Part shown: in pieces, positions 43,251-52,938 of the stretch
How positions within the stretch are numbered: position 1 is the stretch's first letter
Layout: each line of letters begins with the position of its first letter
DNA from: Methylaequor sp002691245
Lineage (GTDB): Bacteria > Pseudomonadota > Alphaproteobacteria > Methylaequorales > Methylaequoraceae
Direction: 5' to 3'
Assembly: GCA_002691245.1 (NCBI GenBank)
Contig: NZHH01000056.1
Span: forward strand, 111,411 to 175,410
DNA: 64,000 nucleotides
Notes under the pieces: generated by a model
Told to the model about the DNA's origin: nothing
The model's database searches: none
The model's input: only the letters and a program-made list of their open reading frames with translations
Translations under genes and position numbers: made by a program

Positions 43251-44165
43251 CTAAATTAGAAATGAATCAACAACCAATGAAGTAAATATTAAGTACAAAT
43301 ACAAAATTGAATATTTAAATAACTTTGGAGCATAGTAACTAATTTTTTCATTTGAGCTTTTGAATAACATATATGATAAATAACAAAAATAAATATTAAG
43401 TACAAAGGAAGTAACCAAATAAAGAAGGCCTGAGAAACCAAAAATGAATGGCATTAAAGCTATTATTGAAAGTAAAATAGAATAAATTAAGATTTGTGAC
43501 TTTGTAACTTGCTTTCCTTTAACGACAGGTAGCATTGGAACATTTGCTTTAGAGTATTCAATATCCTTATATAATGCCAGCGCCCAAAAATGAGGTGGGG
43601 TCCAAAAGAAAATTATACAAAATAAAATTATTGGAAAAAGACTCACGTCAGCTGTAGAACAAACCCACCCTATCACAGGGGGGAAAGCGCCTGCTGCTCC
43701 ACCTATAACAATATTTTGAGATGTTCTTCTTTTAAGCCAAACAGTATAAATGCAAATATAAAAAAAAATTGAGAAAGCTAAGAGCATGGCAGCTTCATAA
43801 TTTACAGATAAACCCAATAGAATTGTGGATATAACTGATAGGACTATCCCAAAACCCAAAGCATCTAGTGGATGAATCTTACCTCTTGGTATAGGCCTCC
43901 ACTTTGTTCTATCCATCAAGGAATCAATATCTCTGTCATACCACATATTTATAGCACCAGAGGCCCCGGCTCCTATTGATATGCACAAAACCGACAGAAA
44001 AAAAAAGAAAGGATGCAATGATATTGGGGCTAATATTACTCCACAAATTGATGTAAATACTGCGAGTGACATGACTCTAGGTTTTAACAAAGCAATAAAA
44101 TCGTTAAGAGAACTACTGTCGTTTGATATCTCGCTTGAATTATATTTGATGTCTTTGGCCTGCAA
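43251..44165 (-). CDS. ctaB: protoheme IX farnesyltransferase
   Basis: CtaB (Cox10) farnesylates haem b to haem o, the precursor of haem a. The protein of about 304 residues has some nine helices and the polyprenyl transferase motifs NMWYDRDIDSLMDRT and a later LYKDIEYSKANVPMLPVV. ALLKPRVMSLAVFTS is the family N-terminal block. I chose the TTG at 44165 because GGAGG stands 6 bases upstream of it; a longer frame begins with TTG at 44222 and would overlap ctaD by 26 bases. With the short start, 31 bases separate it from ctaD. Confidence 0.94.
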   Translation of the reverse strand: MQAKDIKYNSSEISNDSSSLNDFIALLKPRVMSLAVFTSICGVILAPISLHPFFFFLSVLCISIGAGASGAINMWYDRDIDSLMDRTKWRPIPRGKIHPLDALGFGIVLSVISTILLGLSVNYEAAMLLAFSIFFYICIYTVWLKRRTSQNIVIGGAAGAFPPVIGWVCSTADVSLFPIILFCIIFFWTPPHFWALALYKDIEYSKANVPMLPVVKGKQVTKSQILIYSILLSIIALMPFIFGFSGLLYLVTSFVLNIYFCYLSYMLFKSSNEKISYYAPKLFKYSILYLYLIFTSLVVDSFLI

Positions 44166-44178
44166 CACATCCCTCCGT
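44166..44178 (-). promoter_or_regulatory. ctaB: ribosome binding site that decides the ctaB start
   Basis: On the minus strand the leader reads CGGAGGGATGTG directly before a TTG. The GGAGG core is 6 bases from that TTG, an ideal distance, and lies inside the longer open frame. The alternative GTG at 44168 would be only 3 bases from the core. This favours the start at 44165. Confidence 0.55.
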
Positions 44179-44196
44179 CTATAGTGTTGTGATATA

Positions 44197-45759
44197 CTAT
44201 TTAACTTTTGGCAAATCGTCAAATGAGTGAAAAGGCGGNGGTGAACTTAATTGCCATTCAAAGGTTGTAGCACCTTTTCCCCAAGGATTTTTTCCCGCTT
44301 TTCTTGCACGATAAAATGCTTCTAATAGAACAAATAAAAAGAAGAAGGCTGCAAAAACCGAAATGTATGCACCTATACTTGACACATAATTCCATCCAGC
44401 AAATGCATCAGGGTAGTCAGGAATTCTTCTAGGCATTCCAGCTAAACCAGAAAAATGCATTGGAAAAAATGTTATATTTACTCCAACAAACGTTAACCAA
44501 AAGTGAATCTTTCCTAAAACTTCACTGTATTCAATTCCTGACATTTTACTAAACCAATAATAAAAACCCGCATAAATTGAGAATAATGCACCCATTGACA
44601 TTACGTAATGGAAGTGNGCAACAACATAATACGTGTCGTGCAAAGCTACGTCTATTCCAGTGTTAGCTAATACGACGCCAGTGACGCCGCCCAGCGTAAA
44701 TAAGAATATCATTGCAATAGCAAATAACATTGGAGTTTTAAATTCGATAGAACCACCCCACATCGTTGCAATCCAGCTAAATATTTTTATGCCAGTAGGA
44801 ACTGCGATTACCATTGTGGCTGCTAGAAAATACGCTCTCGTATCAACGTCCAAACCTGTTGTATACATATGGTGAGCCCAAACAACAAAACCAACGACCC
44901 CAATTGCTGCCATTGCGTACGCCATTCCAAGNTAACCAAATATTGGTTTCTTCGAAAAAGTAGACACTACATGACTAACAATTCCAAAGCCTGGNAAGAT
45001 TAGGATGTAGACTTCAGGGTGACCAAAAAACCAAAACAAGTGTTGGAATAAGATAGGATCGCCACCCATCTCGGCGTTAAAAAATGCAGTACCGAAATTT
45101 CTATCGGTTAGCATCATTGTTATCGCTCCAGCTAATACTGGAAGAGATAATAAAAGTAAAAACGCTGTTATAAGTATGGACCATACGAACAATGGCATTT
45201 TGTGCATTGTCATTCCTGGTGCACGCATGTTGAAAATTGTTGTAATGAAGTTTATTGCTCCAAGTATTGATGAAGCCCCAGCTAGATGCATTGATAGTAT
45301 TGCCATATCTACAGCTGGACCACCATGACCAGTAGTAGATAGTGGTGCGTACATAGTCCATCCTGGTCCTGCGCCATCACCCACAAAAGCTGACCCTATG
45401 AGTAGAATAATAGAAGGGGGCAATAACCAAAAGCTTAGGTTATTCATTCGAGGAAAGGCCATATCAGGTGCACCAACCAGAAGTGGAACGAAATAATTTC
45501 CAAAACCGCCAACCATTGCAGGCATTATCATAAAAAATATCATNAGTAGTCCATGAGCGGTNATCCAGACATTATACTGCTGATAATTNTCNCCCAANAT
45601 TTGCATGCCAGGTTCGGCCAATTCCATTCTNATCAAAAGAGAGAATATACCACCAATTAGGCCGGCAANTATTGCNAAAANTAGATATAATACTCCAATA
45701 TCCTTNTGGTTTGTTGAGAAAAAGTATCTTTTAAAAAAAGATGGTGCGTGACTTGACAT
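44197..45759 (-). CDS. ctaD: cytochrome c oxidase subunit I (aa3 type)
   Basis: Subunit I holds haem a, haem a3 and CuB, where oxygen is reduced. The 520-residue protein has about twelve helices. HPEVYILI contains the CuB His and the Tyr crosslinked to it, WAHHMYTTG the next two CuB His, and HFHYVMSMG the haem ligand pair. LFWFFGHPEVY is also typical. It follows ctaC by 14 bases. The few Ns I phased (44239, 44617) are third positions. Confidence 0.97.
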   Translation of the reverse strand: MSSHAPSFFKRYFFSTNXKDIGVLYLXXAIXAGLIGGIFSLLXRMELAEPGMQXLXXNYQQYNVWXTAHGLXMIFFMIMPAMVGGFGNYFVPLLVGAPDMAFPRMNNLSFWLLPPSIILLIGSAFVGDGAGPGWTMYAPLSTTGHGGPAVDMAILSMHLAGASSILGAINFITTIFNMRAPGMTMHKMPLFVWSILITAFLLLLSLPVLAGAITMMLTDRNFGTAFFNAEMGGDPILFQHLFWFFGHPEVYILIXPGFGIVSHVVSTFSKKPIFGXLGMAYAMAAIGVVGFVVWAHHMYTTGLDVDTRAYFLAATMVIAVPTGIKIFSWIATMWGGSIEFKTPMLFAIAMIFLFTLGGVTGVVLANTGIDVALHDTYYVVXHFHYVMSMGALFSIYAGFYYWFSKMSGIEYSEVLGKIHFWLTFVGVNITFFPMHFSGLAGMPRRIPDYPDAFAGWNYVSSIGAYISVFAAFFFLFVLLEAFYRARKAGKNPWGKGATTFEWQLSSXPPFHSFDDLPKVK

Positions 45760-45773
45760 ANTNTANATCCCCC

Positions 45774-46586
45774 TTATTTNTTTGACGCTAAATTCTTATT
45801 ACTNCTNCTNGCAAATTCCTTTTTAGCNACTTCAACCCAAGATGCGAAATCNNNTTGAGAAACNGCTTTGATTGAAATAGGCATAAATCCGTGTCCTATT
45901 CCGCATAATTCAGAACATTGGCCGTAATACATACCTGGTTCTTTNATGTTGTAATATGTTTCATTTAANCTNCCNGGAATTGCATCCATTTTGACTCCNA
46001 AGGAAGGGACTGCCCANGAGTGTATNACNCCNGATGGNTCACTTGTAATTTGCATTTTAATNTTNGTNTTNACAGGTACAACTAANTCATAATCTGTNGA
46101 NAGTAATCTNGGCTGNCCTTCCTGCAACTCNTCTTCTTGNAACATTATGGAATCGAANGCAATNTCATCATGATCGGGNTACTCGTAAGACCAGTACCAG
46201 GTNTANGCTGTTGCTTTTATTGTCATATCAATTTTGCTAAAATCNTTNTGGTTATANAGTANTCTAAATGATGGNATTGCAATNACAACTAACAATATNA
46301 CGGGNATAAGTGTCCAAGCAATTTCNAACGTTGAATTGTGNGTTGTNGTNGANGGCTTTTTATTNTTTTTGGCACTAAACTTNACNNAAACNTAAGCTAN
46401 TAANANAAANACAAAAATNGTTATNGCNGTTATTATCCAAAANACGAANTCATGAAGACTTATCAATTGCTCCATGAGCGGAGATGCAGGTTCTTGNAAG
46501 CTCAGTTGCCATTCNGAAGGTTGACCTTTNGCAANTGNTAANTTTGCATACAAGAATNTAAAAGAACTCANGACTAAAAAATTCAT
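45774..46586 (-). CDS. ctaC: cytochrome c oxidase subunit II
   Basis: Subunit II carries the CuA centre that receives electrons from cytochrome c. The protein of about 270 residues has an N-terminal signal and two helices, then a cupredoxin domain. The CuA site is complete: GMYYGQCSELCGIGHGFMPI contains both Cys, the His and the Met. WAVPSxGVKMDAIPG-type text precedes it. Ns are dense, so many residues are masked, yet the frame stays open throughout. I chose the ATG at 46586 over a GTG nine bases upstream. It heads the oxidase operon. Confidence 0.93.
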   Translation of the reverse strand: MNFLVXSSFXFLYAXLXXXKGQPXEWQLSXQEPASPLMEQLISLHXFXFWIIXXIXIFXFXLXAXVXXKFSAKXNKKXXXTXHNSTXEIAWTLXPXILLVXIAXPSFRXXYNXXDFSKIDMTIKATXXTWYWSYEXPDHDXIXFDSIMXQEXELQEXQXRLXXTDYXLVVPXXXXIKMQITSXPXXXIHXWAVPSXGVKMDAIXXXLNETYYNXKEPGMYYGQCSELCGIGHGFMPISIKXVSQXDFASWVEXAKKEFXXXSNKNLASXK

Positions 46587-46734
46587 NANAACCACATATA
46601 TATATTANTNNTAANAATAATATAATGNTGATTTTAAAAAAAACAAATAATTATTCATTTAATTTTNNTAAAAAAAAACTATAATTTATNTTTAATCAAT
46701 CTNTNATAATNAAANNTNCAAGGTATNAAAATTT
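46587..46734. promoter_or_regulatory. divergent control region, ctaC / tldD
   Basis: This 148-base gap separates the oxidase operon from tldD and is very AT-rich with many Ns. Several TATAAT-like words occur (for example near 46618 and 46680), but the Ns prevent a firm promoter call. An AAGG before the tldD ATG is a possible ribosome site. Confidence 0.3.
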
Positions 46735-48138
46735 ATGAAAAGAATACAAAAAAATTGGGATGATANTAAAGTATTAAAGCAAGTTGACGAAGCATTAAAN
46801 AAATTTGATGACGGNGANTTATTTGTAGAAGAAGTTTTTTCAGAAAANATTCTATTCGACGATAANAAAATTAAAAATGCTAGNTTTGACCAAGATAAAG
46901 GTTTTGGNCTNAGAGGTGTAGTAAATGATGAGGTGATTTTCACACACAANAGCGAACTTACTGATAAATCATTAACAAACGCCTTATCCAATCTTAAGGT
47001 TACAAGNAAAACNAACCCACTCTCACAGATAAGGGANCATTCAAAAAGTAATTCATCTTTATATACNAGTAAAAACCCAATCAATATTGTCTCTTTAAAT
47101 GAGAAAATTAATTTTCTAGAAAAGGTAAACAAATATGCCCGTGAAATNGANAGTAATGTAAANGAAGTATCGGTAAGTCTAAATGGAAATCATCAAAATA
47201 TTGAGGTTACGACAANAAATGGAAATATNTTTTATGATTCNAGACCTTTAGTAAGGATGAATATAAACATATCNGTTGATAAGAAAGGTAAAATCGAAAG
47301 TGGTTCATTCGGAGCNGGTGGAAGATATCTTTATGAAGAACTATTCAAAGAAGGTGCTTGGAAATCTGGCGTTGAAAAAGCCTACAATCAGGCATTGATA
47401 AAACACATAGCAAAACCATCCCCAGCAGGCGAACAAACTGTAATNCTTGGCCCAGGTTGGCCTGGAATACTTCTTCATGAAGCAGTTGGACATGGTCTTG
47501 AAGGTGATTTTAACAGAAAAAAAACATCAGCTTTTTTCGATCTTTTAGGACNAAAGGTTGCATCAGATCAAATATCAGTTGTAGATGATGGAACAATTTC
47601 GGACAAAAGAGGATCTTTAACAGTTGATGATGAAGGCACACCATCTCAAAATACAGTTTTGATTGAAAATGGAATATTAAAGGGGTTTATGCAGGACAGA
47701 TTGAATGCTAGACTTATGAATCAAAGTTCAACAGGAAATGGNAGAAGACAAAGCTANTCTCACCTTCCAATGCCAAGNATGACGAACACCTACATGAAAA
47801 ACGGAAAATATGANCATNATGAACTAATAAATTCCACTAAAAAAGGTATCTACGCCACACANTTTAGCGGGGGTCAAGTCGATATAACATCAGGTAAGTT
47901 TGTATTTAGCGCATCNGAGGCATACGAAATAATAGATGGAAAGATTGGAAGNCCACTTAAAGGNGCTACTCTTATTGGAAATGGTCCAGAAATCCTTAAG
48001 GAAGTTACAATGGTAGCAAACAACTTAGAACTTGACGATGGCATTGGNACTTGTGGCAAAGAAGGACAAAGTGTNCCGGTTGGGGTAGGTCAACCAAGTC
48101 TTAAGGTTAGAAACCTTACAGTTGGTGGCACAATTTAA
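46735..48138 (+). CDS. tldD: metallopeptidase TldD
   Basis: TldD and TldE (PmbA) form a heterodimeric zinc protease that trims small unfolded peptides such as microcin precursors and CcdA. The zinc motif HEAVGHGLEGDFNRK is at 248-262, and the later GGTI end and PVGVGQPSLKVRNL are typical. Length 467. The partner pmbA is at 51598, separated by five genes. The stop overlaps the convergent chorismate mutase by 4 bases. Many codons carry N. Confidence 0.95.
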   Translation: MKRIQKNWDDXKVLKQVDEALXKFDDXXLFVEEVFSEXILFDDXKIKNAXFDQDKGFXXRGVVNDEVIFTHXSELTDKSLTNALSNLKVTXKXNPLSQIRXHSKSNSSLYXSKNPINIVSLNEKINFLEKVNKYAREXXSNVXEVSVSLNGNHQNIEVTTXNGNXFYDXRPLVRMNINIXVDKKGKIESGSFGXGGRYLYEELFKEGAWKSGVEKAYNQALIKHIAKPSPAGEQTVXLGPGWPGILLHEAVGHGLEGDFNRKKTSAFFDLLGXKVASDQISVVDDGTISDKRGSLTVDDEGTPSQNTVLIENGILKGFMQDRLNARLMNQSSTGNXRRQSXSHLPMPXMTNTYMKNGKYXHXELINSTKKGIYATXFSGGQVDITSGKFVFSAXEAYEIIDGKIGXPLKXATLIGNGPEILKEVTMVANNLELDDGIXTCGKEGQSXPVGVGQPSLKVRNLTVGGTI

Positions 48139-48431
48139 CTTTTTTTATCATCAGTTTTGTCAAAAATTTCTTCTTCGTATGAGATAAATGACTTTATCAT
48201 TATATTCCATAAATCTCTTATAAGTGACTGTGAGATCTTTCTCTGTTTTGCTTCATCATCAAGCCTATTCAATATTTCATCGATTCTTTTCTTGTCAGTT
48301 ATTTGGTTTCTATTCTTAAACTTTACAACATTCGTAACAAGATCTTTTCTAGCTGATATCAAGTCTAGAATTTTCAAATCAATTTTATCGATCTCAAGTC
48401 TAATCTCTTGTATGTTTTTAAACTTATTCAT
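48135..48431 (-). CDS. chorismate mutase (AroQ-type)
   Basis: The 98-residue all-helical protein turns chorismate into prephenate for phenylalanine and tyrosine synthesis. Active-site Arg/Lys occur in the first helix (IQEIRLEIDKIDLKILDLISARKDLV) and in the segment KKRIDEILNRL. Stand-alone AroQ domains of this length are usual in alphaproteobacteria. It follows gshA by 4 bases and overlaps tldD at the 3' end. Confidence 0.9.
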   Translation of the reverse strand: MNKFKNIQEIRLEIDKIDLKILDLISARKDLVTNVVKFKNRNQITDKKRIDEILNRLDDEAKQRKISQSLIRDLWNIMIKSFISYEEEIFDKTDDKKS

Positions 48432-48435
48432 AAGG

Positions 48436-49794
48436 TCATCTAAAATAATTATTTTTGTATAGCATATCTAAATTATTAGACCATTGATTTAAATATAATT
48501 TCCTCCAAGTTTCTGCCGGAGACATTCCAAACTCTAAAATTTTTTTTAAAGGATCTAAAAATGAGTCTTCAGTTTTACCATTTTTTTTTATATTTCGATT
48601 TTTTAAACCATCTGAAGATAATTCAATAATTTTTTTTGTAAAATCAATCAAATTAATTCCGTCTGGCGTTTTTGTTTTTAGTCCTTTAATTCTTACATTT
48701 TTGTAGAAATTTTCTACCTCTTTAAAACTCCATGTCTTTATTAGCTTATAGACTTTTTCAAGTGATATTTCATCATACAACAATCCGGTCCAAAAAGCGG
48801 GTAATGCACAAACTCTAGACCATGGTCCTCCATCAGCTCCTCTCAACTCAAGAAAAGATTTTAATCTAACCTCAGGAAAGACTGTTGTAATATGAAGTTC
48901 CCAATCCTGAATATGAGGTTCATATTTATCGGTAAACTTTGTTTTACCATCCAAATAGTCTCTGAAAGTTAGACCAGACATGTCAATATATTTATTATTT
49001 CTGATTATAAAATACATTGGAACATCAAGCAAATAATCAACATACCTCTCAAACGAAAAGTTTTTTTCGTAGACGAATTGAAGTAGTCCACACCTATCAT
49101 TATCAGTTTTTGTCCATATTTGAGATCTAAAACTAAGGTAATCAGTTAGCTTTCCTCCTATAAAAGGAGAATTAGCGTATAAAGCTATAATCAAGGGTTG
49201 AACTGATTGGCACACTCTAAATTTTTTTATCATATCCAGTTCACAGGAAAAATCAAAATTTGCCTGAATTGTAGTGGTTCGCATCATCATATCTAAACCA
49301 TTCTCTCCAACTTTTGGCATGTAGTTACTCATAATTTCATACCTTTTTTTTGGCATTAATTTCAAATCACTTAGATCCCATTTAGGTAAAACTCCCATTC
49401 CCATGAATTCAATCTCATATTTTTTACACACTTCATTTAACTCATCGTGATGTTGATTAACTTCTGCGCATGTTTCAAATAAGTTTTTAAGGGGAGCTCC
49501 AGATAATTCAATCTGACCACCGGGCTCTAAAGTTATAGAGGAGAAATTTTTTCTTAACTCGATTATATTTTTATTTTCAAGAACTTTTTCCCAGCTAAAT
49601 TTGATACTTAAATCTATGAATATTTTTTGTATGTCATCAAAAGTTATTGGTCTTAAATTCTTTTTCTTGAATCCAAATTTCTCGTGTTCAGTTCCAATCT
49701 TCCATTCATCTTTTGGTTTACAACCATTCGAAAGCTTTGATATTAAAATATCTTTGTTTAAACTGTTTGTCACTGCATTAATGCCTTCAAACAT
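48436..49794 (-). CDS. gshA: glutamate-cysteine ligase (plant/alphaproteobacterial type)
   Basis: GshA joins glutamate and cysteine, the first step of glutathione synthesis. The 452-residue protein has GTEHEKFGF near the start, the long loop GGPWSRVCALPAFWTGLLYD and the C-terminal SPAETWRKLYLNQW. These mark the plant-like ligase of alphaproteobacteria rather than the gammaproteobacterial enzyme. It overlaps rsmE by 25 bases, and rsmE-gshA next to ubiA is a known arrangement. Confidence 0.95.
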   Translation of the reverse strand: MFEGINAVTNSLNKDILISKLSNGCKPKDEWKIGTEHEKFGFKKKNLRPITFDDIQKIFIDLSIKFSWEKVLENKNIIELRKNFSSITLEPGGQIELSGAPLKNLFETCAEVNQHHDELNEVCKKYEIEFMGMGVLPKWDLSDLKLMPKKRYEIMSNYMPKVGENGLDMMMRTTTIQANFDFSCELDMIKKFRVCQSVQPLIIALYANSPFIGGKLTDYLSFRSQIWTKTDNDRCGLLQFVYEKNFSFERYVDYLLDVPMYFIIRNNKYIDMSGLTFRDYLDGKTKFTDKYEPHIQDWELHITTVFPEVRLKSFLELRGADGGPWSRVCALPAFWTGLLYDEISLEKVYKLIKTWSFKEVENFYKNVRIKGLKTKTPDGINLIDFTKKIIELSSDGLKNRNIKKNGKTEDSFLDPLKKILEFGMSPAETWRKLYLNQWSNNLDMLYKNNYFR

Positions 49795-50474
49795 GAAAGT
49801 GTATAAATTGCTGCAGTGTCTGCTTTGAGTATATTTTGACCCAAATTAATTTTAACAATATTCTCTTTTATTATGTTTTTTTTATCATTTTGTGACCAAC
49901 CACCTATTGGACCTATAAAAATAGCAAATTTTTTATAATCATTTAATTTAGATTTAAAATTCAATATATTTTCTCCTCCGGTTTCATCACAAAAAAAAAT
50001 CAATCTATCTTTTTCCCATTTATCAAGCAAGTTTTCCAATGACTGAGTTTCTGAAATTTTTGGGACATTTAGAGAATCACATTGTTCAGTTGCCTCAATA
50101 GATATTTTTTTTAATTTTTCATTGGCTAGTGAAAGTTTTTCAGAATGTTCAGTTATCATAGGTATAATATTTACTACACCAATTTCACTTACTTTCTGAA
50201 TTAAATTTTTAATACCACTTTTTTTTATCAAACTAAAACAAATCCAGATATCTTCAATTTTTTTTTTATGTCTAATAAATTCAAATGGGACAATAAAATC
50301 ATTTTGGACAAAGTTAATTTTACATTTCCACTCAACCAAATCGTTGAAAGCATAAATGAAATCACCGCTCTCTTTTCTCATAACGTTTTTCAAATAATGG
50401 GTATGATTGGAATCAAGTAAAATCTTTTCGTCTTTCATAATTTCTTTTTCTAAGTATATTCTGATTTTGGGCAT
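49770..50474 (-). CDS. rsmE: 16S rRNA (uracil-1498-N3) methyltransferase
   Basis: RsmE methylates U1498 of 16S rRNA. This SPOUT enzyme of about 234 residues shows NHTHYLKNVMRKESGD near the start, GVVNIIPMITEHSEK, AIFIGPIGGWS (the usual Glu after GP is Ile here) and the knot end INLGQNILKADTAAIYTLS. I chose the ATG at 50474, because the longer frame to 50528 adds a hydrophobic stretch not seen in the family and would overlap ubiA. With this start the gap to ubiA is 25 bases. Confidence 0.94.
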   Translation of the reverse strand: MPKIRIYLEKEIMKDEKILLDSNHTHYLKNVMRKESGDFIYAFNDLVEWKCKINFVQNDFIVPFEFIRHKKKIEDIWICFSLIKKSGIKNLIQKVSEIGVVNIIPMITEHSEKLSLANEKLKKISIEATEQCDSLNVPKISETQSLENLLDKWEKDRLIFFCDETGGENILNFKSKLNDYKKFAIFIGPIGGWSQNDKKNIIKENIVKINLGQNILKADTAAIYTLSCLKALMQ

Positions 50475-50499
50475 GATTTTAAGAGTGAAATTAAAAAGT

Positions 50500-51363
50500 A
50501 TGTATAAAAAAATTATTGGAAAATGCAAGAATTTATTAATTCTGGGTCGTTATAATAATCCAACGGGAGCTCTATTATTAATGTGGCCCTGCTTCTGGGG
50601 CGTTTTATCTTTTAAGAGTCAGTTGGATCATATATTTGCATCATTATCATTATTTGTGATTGGATCTTTTGTAATGAGAGGAGCTGGTTGCTGCGTAAAT
50701 GACCTTTTTGATAAAAATTTTGACAAATATGTTCAAAGGACCAAAGATAGACCGCTAGCTTCAGGGAAGGTAAAGAATTATGAAGCAATATTATTTATTT
50801 GTTTTCAGCTATTTATTGGTTTGATGGTTGTAATACAATTTAATTGGCAAGTAATTCTTTTTAGTTTTTCGATAATCCCGCTTGTTATATTTTATCCTTT
50901 CTTAAAAAGAATAACATATTTTCCTCAATTTTTCTTAGGATTAGCCTTCAACTGGGGTGTAATAATAGGACACATGACTCAAAATCAAGAATTTGACTTT
51001 CAAATTCTTTACTTATATTTCGCTGGTGTTTTTTTAACAACAGCTTATGACACAATCTATGGATTTCAGGATATTAATGATGACAAAAAGTTAGGACTTA
51101 AATCTCTTTCAATTTTAATTGAAAAAAAAAAAAACTCCTTACTACTTTTATATTTTTTAAGCCTTGCATTATTTTTTGTTTTTTTTTTTCTTAAGTTTGA
51201 AAACCAAATTTTAGTTTACATTTTTAGCTTCACAATTTTGGTTATTTATTTACATCAGTTTTATTCTTTAAAAATAGGTGTTTCAAAAATAAAGATTTTC
51301 AAGTCCAACGCTTTATTTGGCTTTTTGATATCACTTATGATTTTAATTTTAAATTATTTGTGA
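50500..51363 (+). CDS. ubiA: 4-hydroxybenzoate polyprenyltransferase
   Basis: UbiA attaches the polyprenyl tail to 4-hydroxybenzoate in ubiquinone synthesis at the inner membrane. The two Asp-rich motifs are NDLFDKNFD and YDTIYGFQDINDD, with RTKDRPLASG between. About eight helices follow. I took the ATG at 50500 (MYKKIIGK); the longer frame from 50407 overlaps rsmE and lacks family likeness. The 3' end overlaps the DUF4170 gene by 10 bases. Confidence 0.96.
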   Translation: MYKKIIGKCKNLLILGRYNNPTGALLLMWPCFWGVLSFKSQLDHIFASLSLFVIGSFVMRGAGCCVNDLFDKNFDKYVQRTKDRPLASGKVKNYEAILFICFQLFIGLMVVIQFNWQVILFSFSIIPLVIFYPFLKRITYFPQFFLGLAFNWGVIIGHMTQNQEFDFQILYLYFAGVFLTTAYDTIYGFQDINDDKKLGLKSLSILIEKKKNSLLLLYFLSLALFFVFFFLKFENQILVYIFSFTILVIYLHQFYSLKIGVSKIKIFKSNALFGFLISLMILILNYL

Positions 51364-51539
51364 GGTAAAATAATGTATCGGGTATAGCAATTATCTACGT
51401 TTTCCCATGATATTTTTTCCCAATGTTTTTTTGCTTCTTCAAAGGATTTAAAAGGACCACTCTTATACTCTTTAGAATTGTCTTCTAAGACCTTGAAGGT
51501 CGTATCTTTATATGTTCCACCTACTACGAAATAACTCAT
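51354..51539 (-). CDS. DUF4170 family protein
   Basis: The 61-residue protein matches DUF4170, a short alphaproteobacterial family of unknown function. The pattern is VVGGTYKDTTF, GPFKSFEEAKKHWEKISW and VDNCYTRYII. No signal or helix is seen. Its place between ubiA and pmbA recurs in other members of the class. Confidence 0.88.
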   Translation of the reverse strand: MSYFVVGGTYKDTTFKVLEDNSKEYKSGPFKSFEEAKKHWEKISWENVDNCYTRYIILPHK

Positions 51540-51597
51540 AAAAAAATTAGAAATGTTAGGTTGTATTTATACTAAATTAAAATATAAATTAATAGCT

Positions 51598-52938
51598 ATG
51601 AATAAAAATATTTTGAATGACATACTTAACAAACTCAAAAAATTAGGTTGTGACCAGTCAGATGTGTTTTTCTCAAAAACTACATCGATAAGTTCCTCGT
51701 CAAGACTAGGAAAAACTGAGAAAACAGAAAAGTCATCAGTCAGTGAGATTGGTATAAGAGCAATTATAGATAAGAGACAATCTATTATCTCAACAACAAA
51801 TCTCGAAAAAAACAATATTGATGATTTGATAGAGAAAGTAGTTCAAATGGCAAAAGTTGTTCCTAAAAATGAATATTGTGGTTTGGCTAGACCTGATGTT
51901 TTAAAAGAATTCAACTCAATAGATTTTGATGCATTAAAGCTTAACGATCCTTTTGAACCTTCTTTGGCTTTAATTAAGGAGAAAGTAATAGCACTGGAGG
52001 AAAGTGCTTTATCAAACAATAAAATTATTAACTCTGAGGGAGCAGAGATTGCCTATTCAAGTAGCTCTTATTTGCTTATGGGTTCAAATGGGCTGGATAT
52101 TGAAATGAATAAAACTCATAGCGATTATATTGTTGCAGTACTAGCCGGAAATAAGAATTCTATGGAAAGAGAGTATGATTATAAATCAAAAGTTTTTTTT
52201 GATGAACTTGGTGATTTTGAAAAGATTGGTAAGCAAGTTTCATTGAATGCTATTAAAAAATTAAATTCCAAAAAACTTAAAACCTGTAAATCAGACGTAA
52301 TTTTTGACTCCAAAGTTTCTTCAAGTCTTTTAAGGAATCTGTTTGGTGCCACAAACTCTCAATCAATAATAAAAAAAACTAGTTTTCTTAAGGATAAAAT
52401 CATGAAAGATGTATTTAGAAATGATGTCAATATTATCGACGACCCCTTGATGAAAAAAAAGTTAAGATCTAGAATTTCTGACTGTGAGGGCATTGAATCA
52501 AAAAAGAAATATTTAATAAATAAAGGTAAACTACAATTTTTTTTTAATTCACTGAGTTCATCACGTGAATTAAATCACAAACCTTCAGGTCATGCATCTC
52601 GTTCGGTATCTTCAATTCCAGGTATTTCATTTTCAAATTTATTTATGGAAAATGGAAAGACTAATAAGACAGATATGATAAAGTCAGTTAAAAAAGGGTT
52701 GCTTGTTAAAGAATTAATGGGTAGTTCTATAAACTATTCGACAGGTGACTACAGCAGAGGAGCATCAGGTTTTTGGATTGAAAATGGTGAAGTCCTTTTC
52801 CCTGTATCAGAAATAACAATTGCTGGAAATCTGAATGAAATCTTTTCATCTTTAATTCCTGCTGATGATCTAGAATTTAATTTTGGAGTTAATGCTCCTA
52901 CATGCTTAGTTGAAAATCTAACACTAGGTGGAAAATAA
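51598..52938 (+). CDS. pmbA: metalloprotease-partner PmbA / TldE
   Basis: PmbA (TldE) is the subunit paired with TldD, lacking its zinc motif. The 446-residue protein has SISSSSRLGKTEKTEKSSVSEIGIR near the start, NHKPSGHASRSVSS, a middle EGIESKKKYL region and the end INYSTGDYSRGASGFWIENG. I chose the ATG at 51598, which begins the conserved part; an in-frame ATG at 51553 would add 15 residues. It overlaps no upstream gene and abuts cysQ. Confidence 0.95.
   Translation: MNKNILNDILNKLKKLGCDQSDVFFSKTTSISSSSRLGKTEKTEKSSVSEIGIRAIIDKRQSIISTTNLEKNNIDDLIEKVVQMAKVVPKNEYCGLARPDVLKEFNSIDFDALKLNDPFEPSLALIKEKVIALEESALSNNKIINSEGAEIAYSSSSYLLMGSNGLDIEMNKTHSDYIVAVLAGNKNSMEREYDYKSKVFFDELGDFEKIGKQVSLNAIKKLNSKKLKTCKSDVIFDSKVSSSLLRNLFGATNSQSIIKKTSFLKDKIMKDVFRNDVNIIDDPLMKKKLRSRISDCEGIESKKKYLINKGKLQFFFNSLSSSRELNHKPSGHASRSVSSIPGISFSNLFMENGKTNKTDMIKSVKKGLLVKELMGSSINYSTGDYSRGASGFWIENGEVLFPVSEITIAGNLNEIFSSLIPADDLEFNFGVNAPTCLVENLTLGGK

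Noticed and set aside
50407..50499. Longer N-terminus of UbiA
   Set aside because: The extension overlaps rsmE and has no family likeness; the ATG at 50500 precedes the conserved start.
50475..50528. Hydrophobic N-terminal extension of RsmE
   Set aside because: RsmE is a soluble enzyme and conserved sequence begins at the ATG at 50474. The extension lies in the divergent intergenic region and ubiA.
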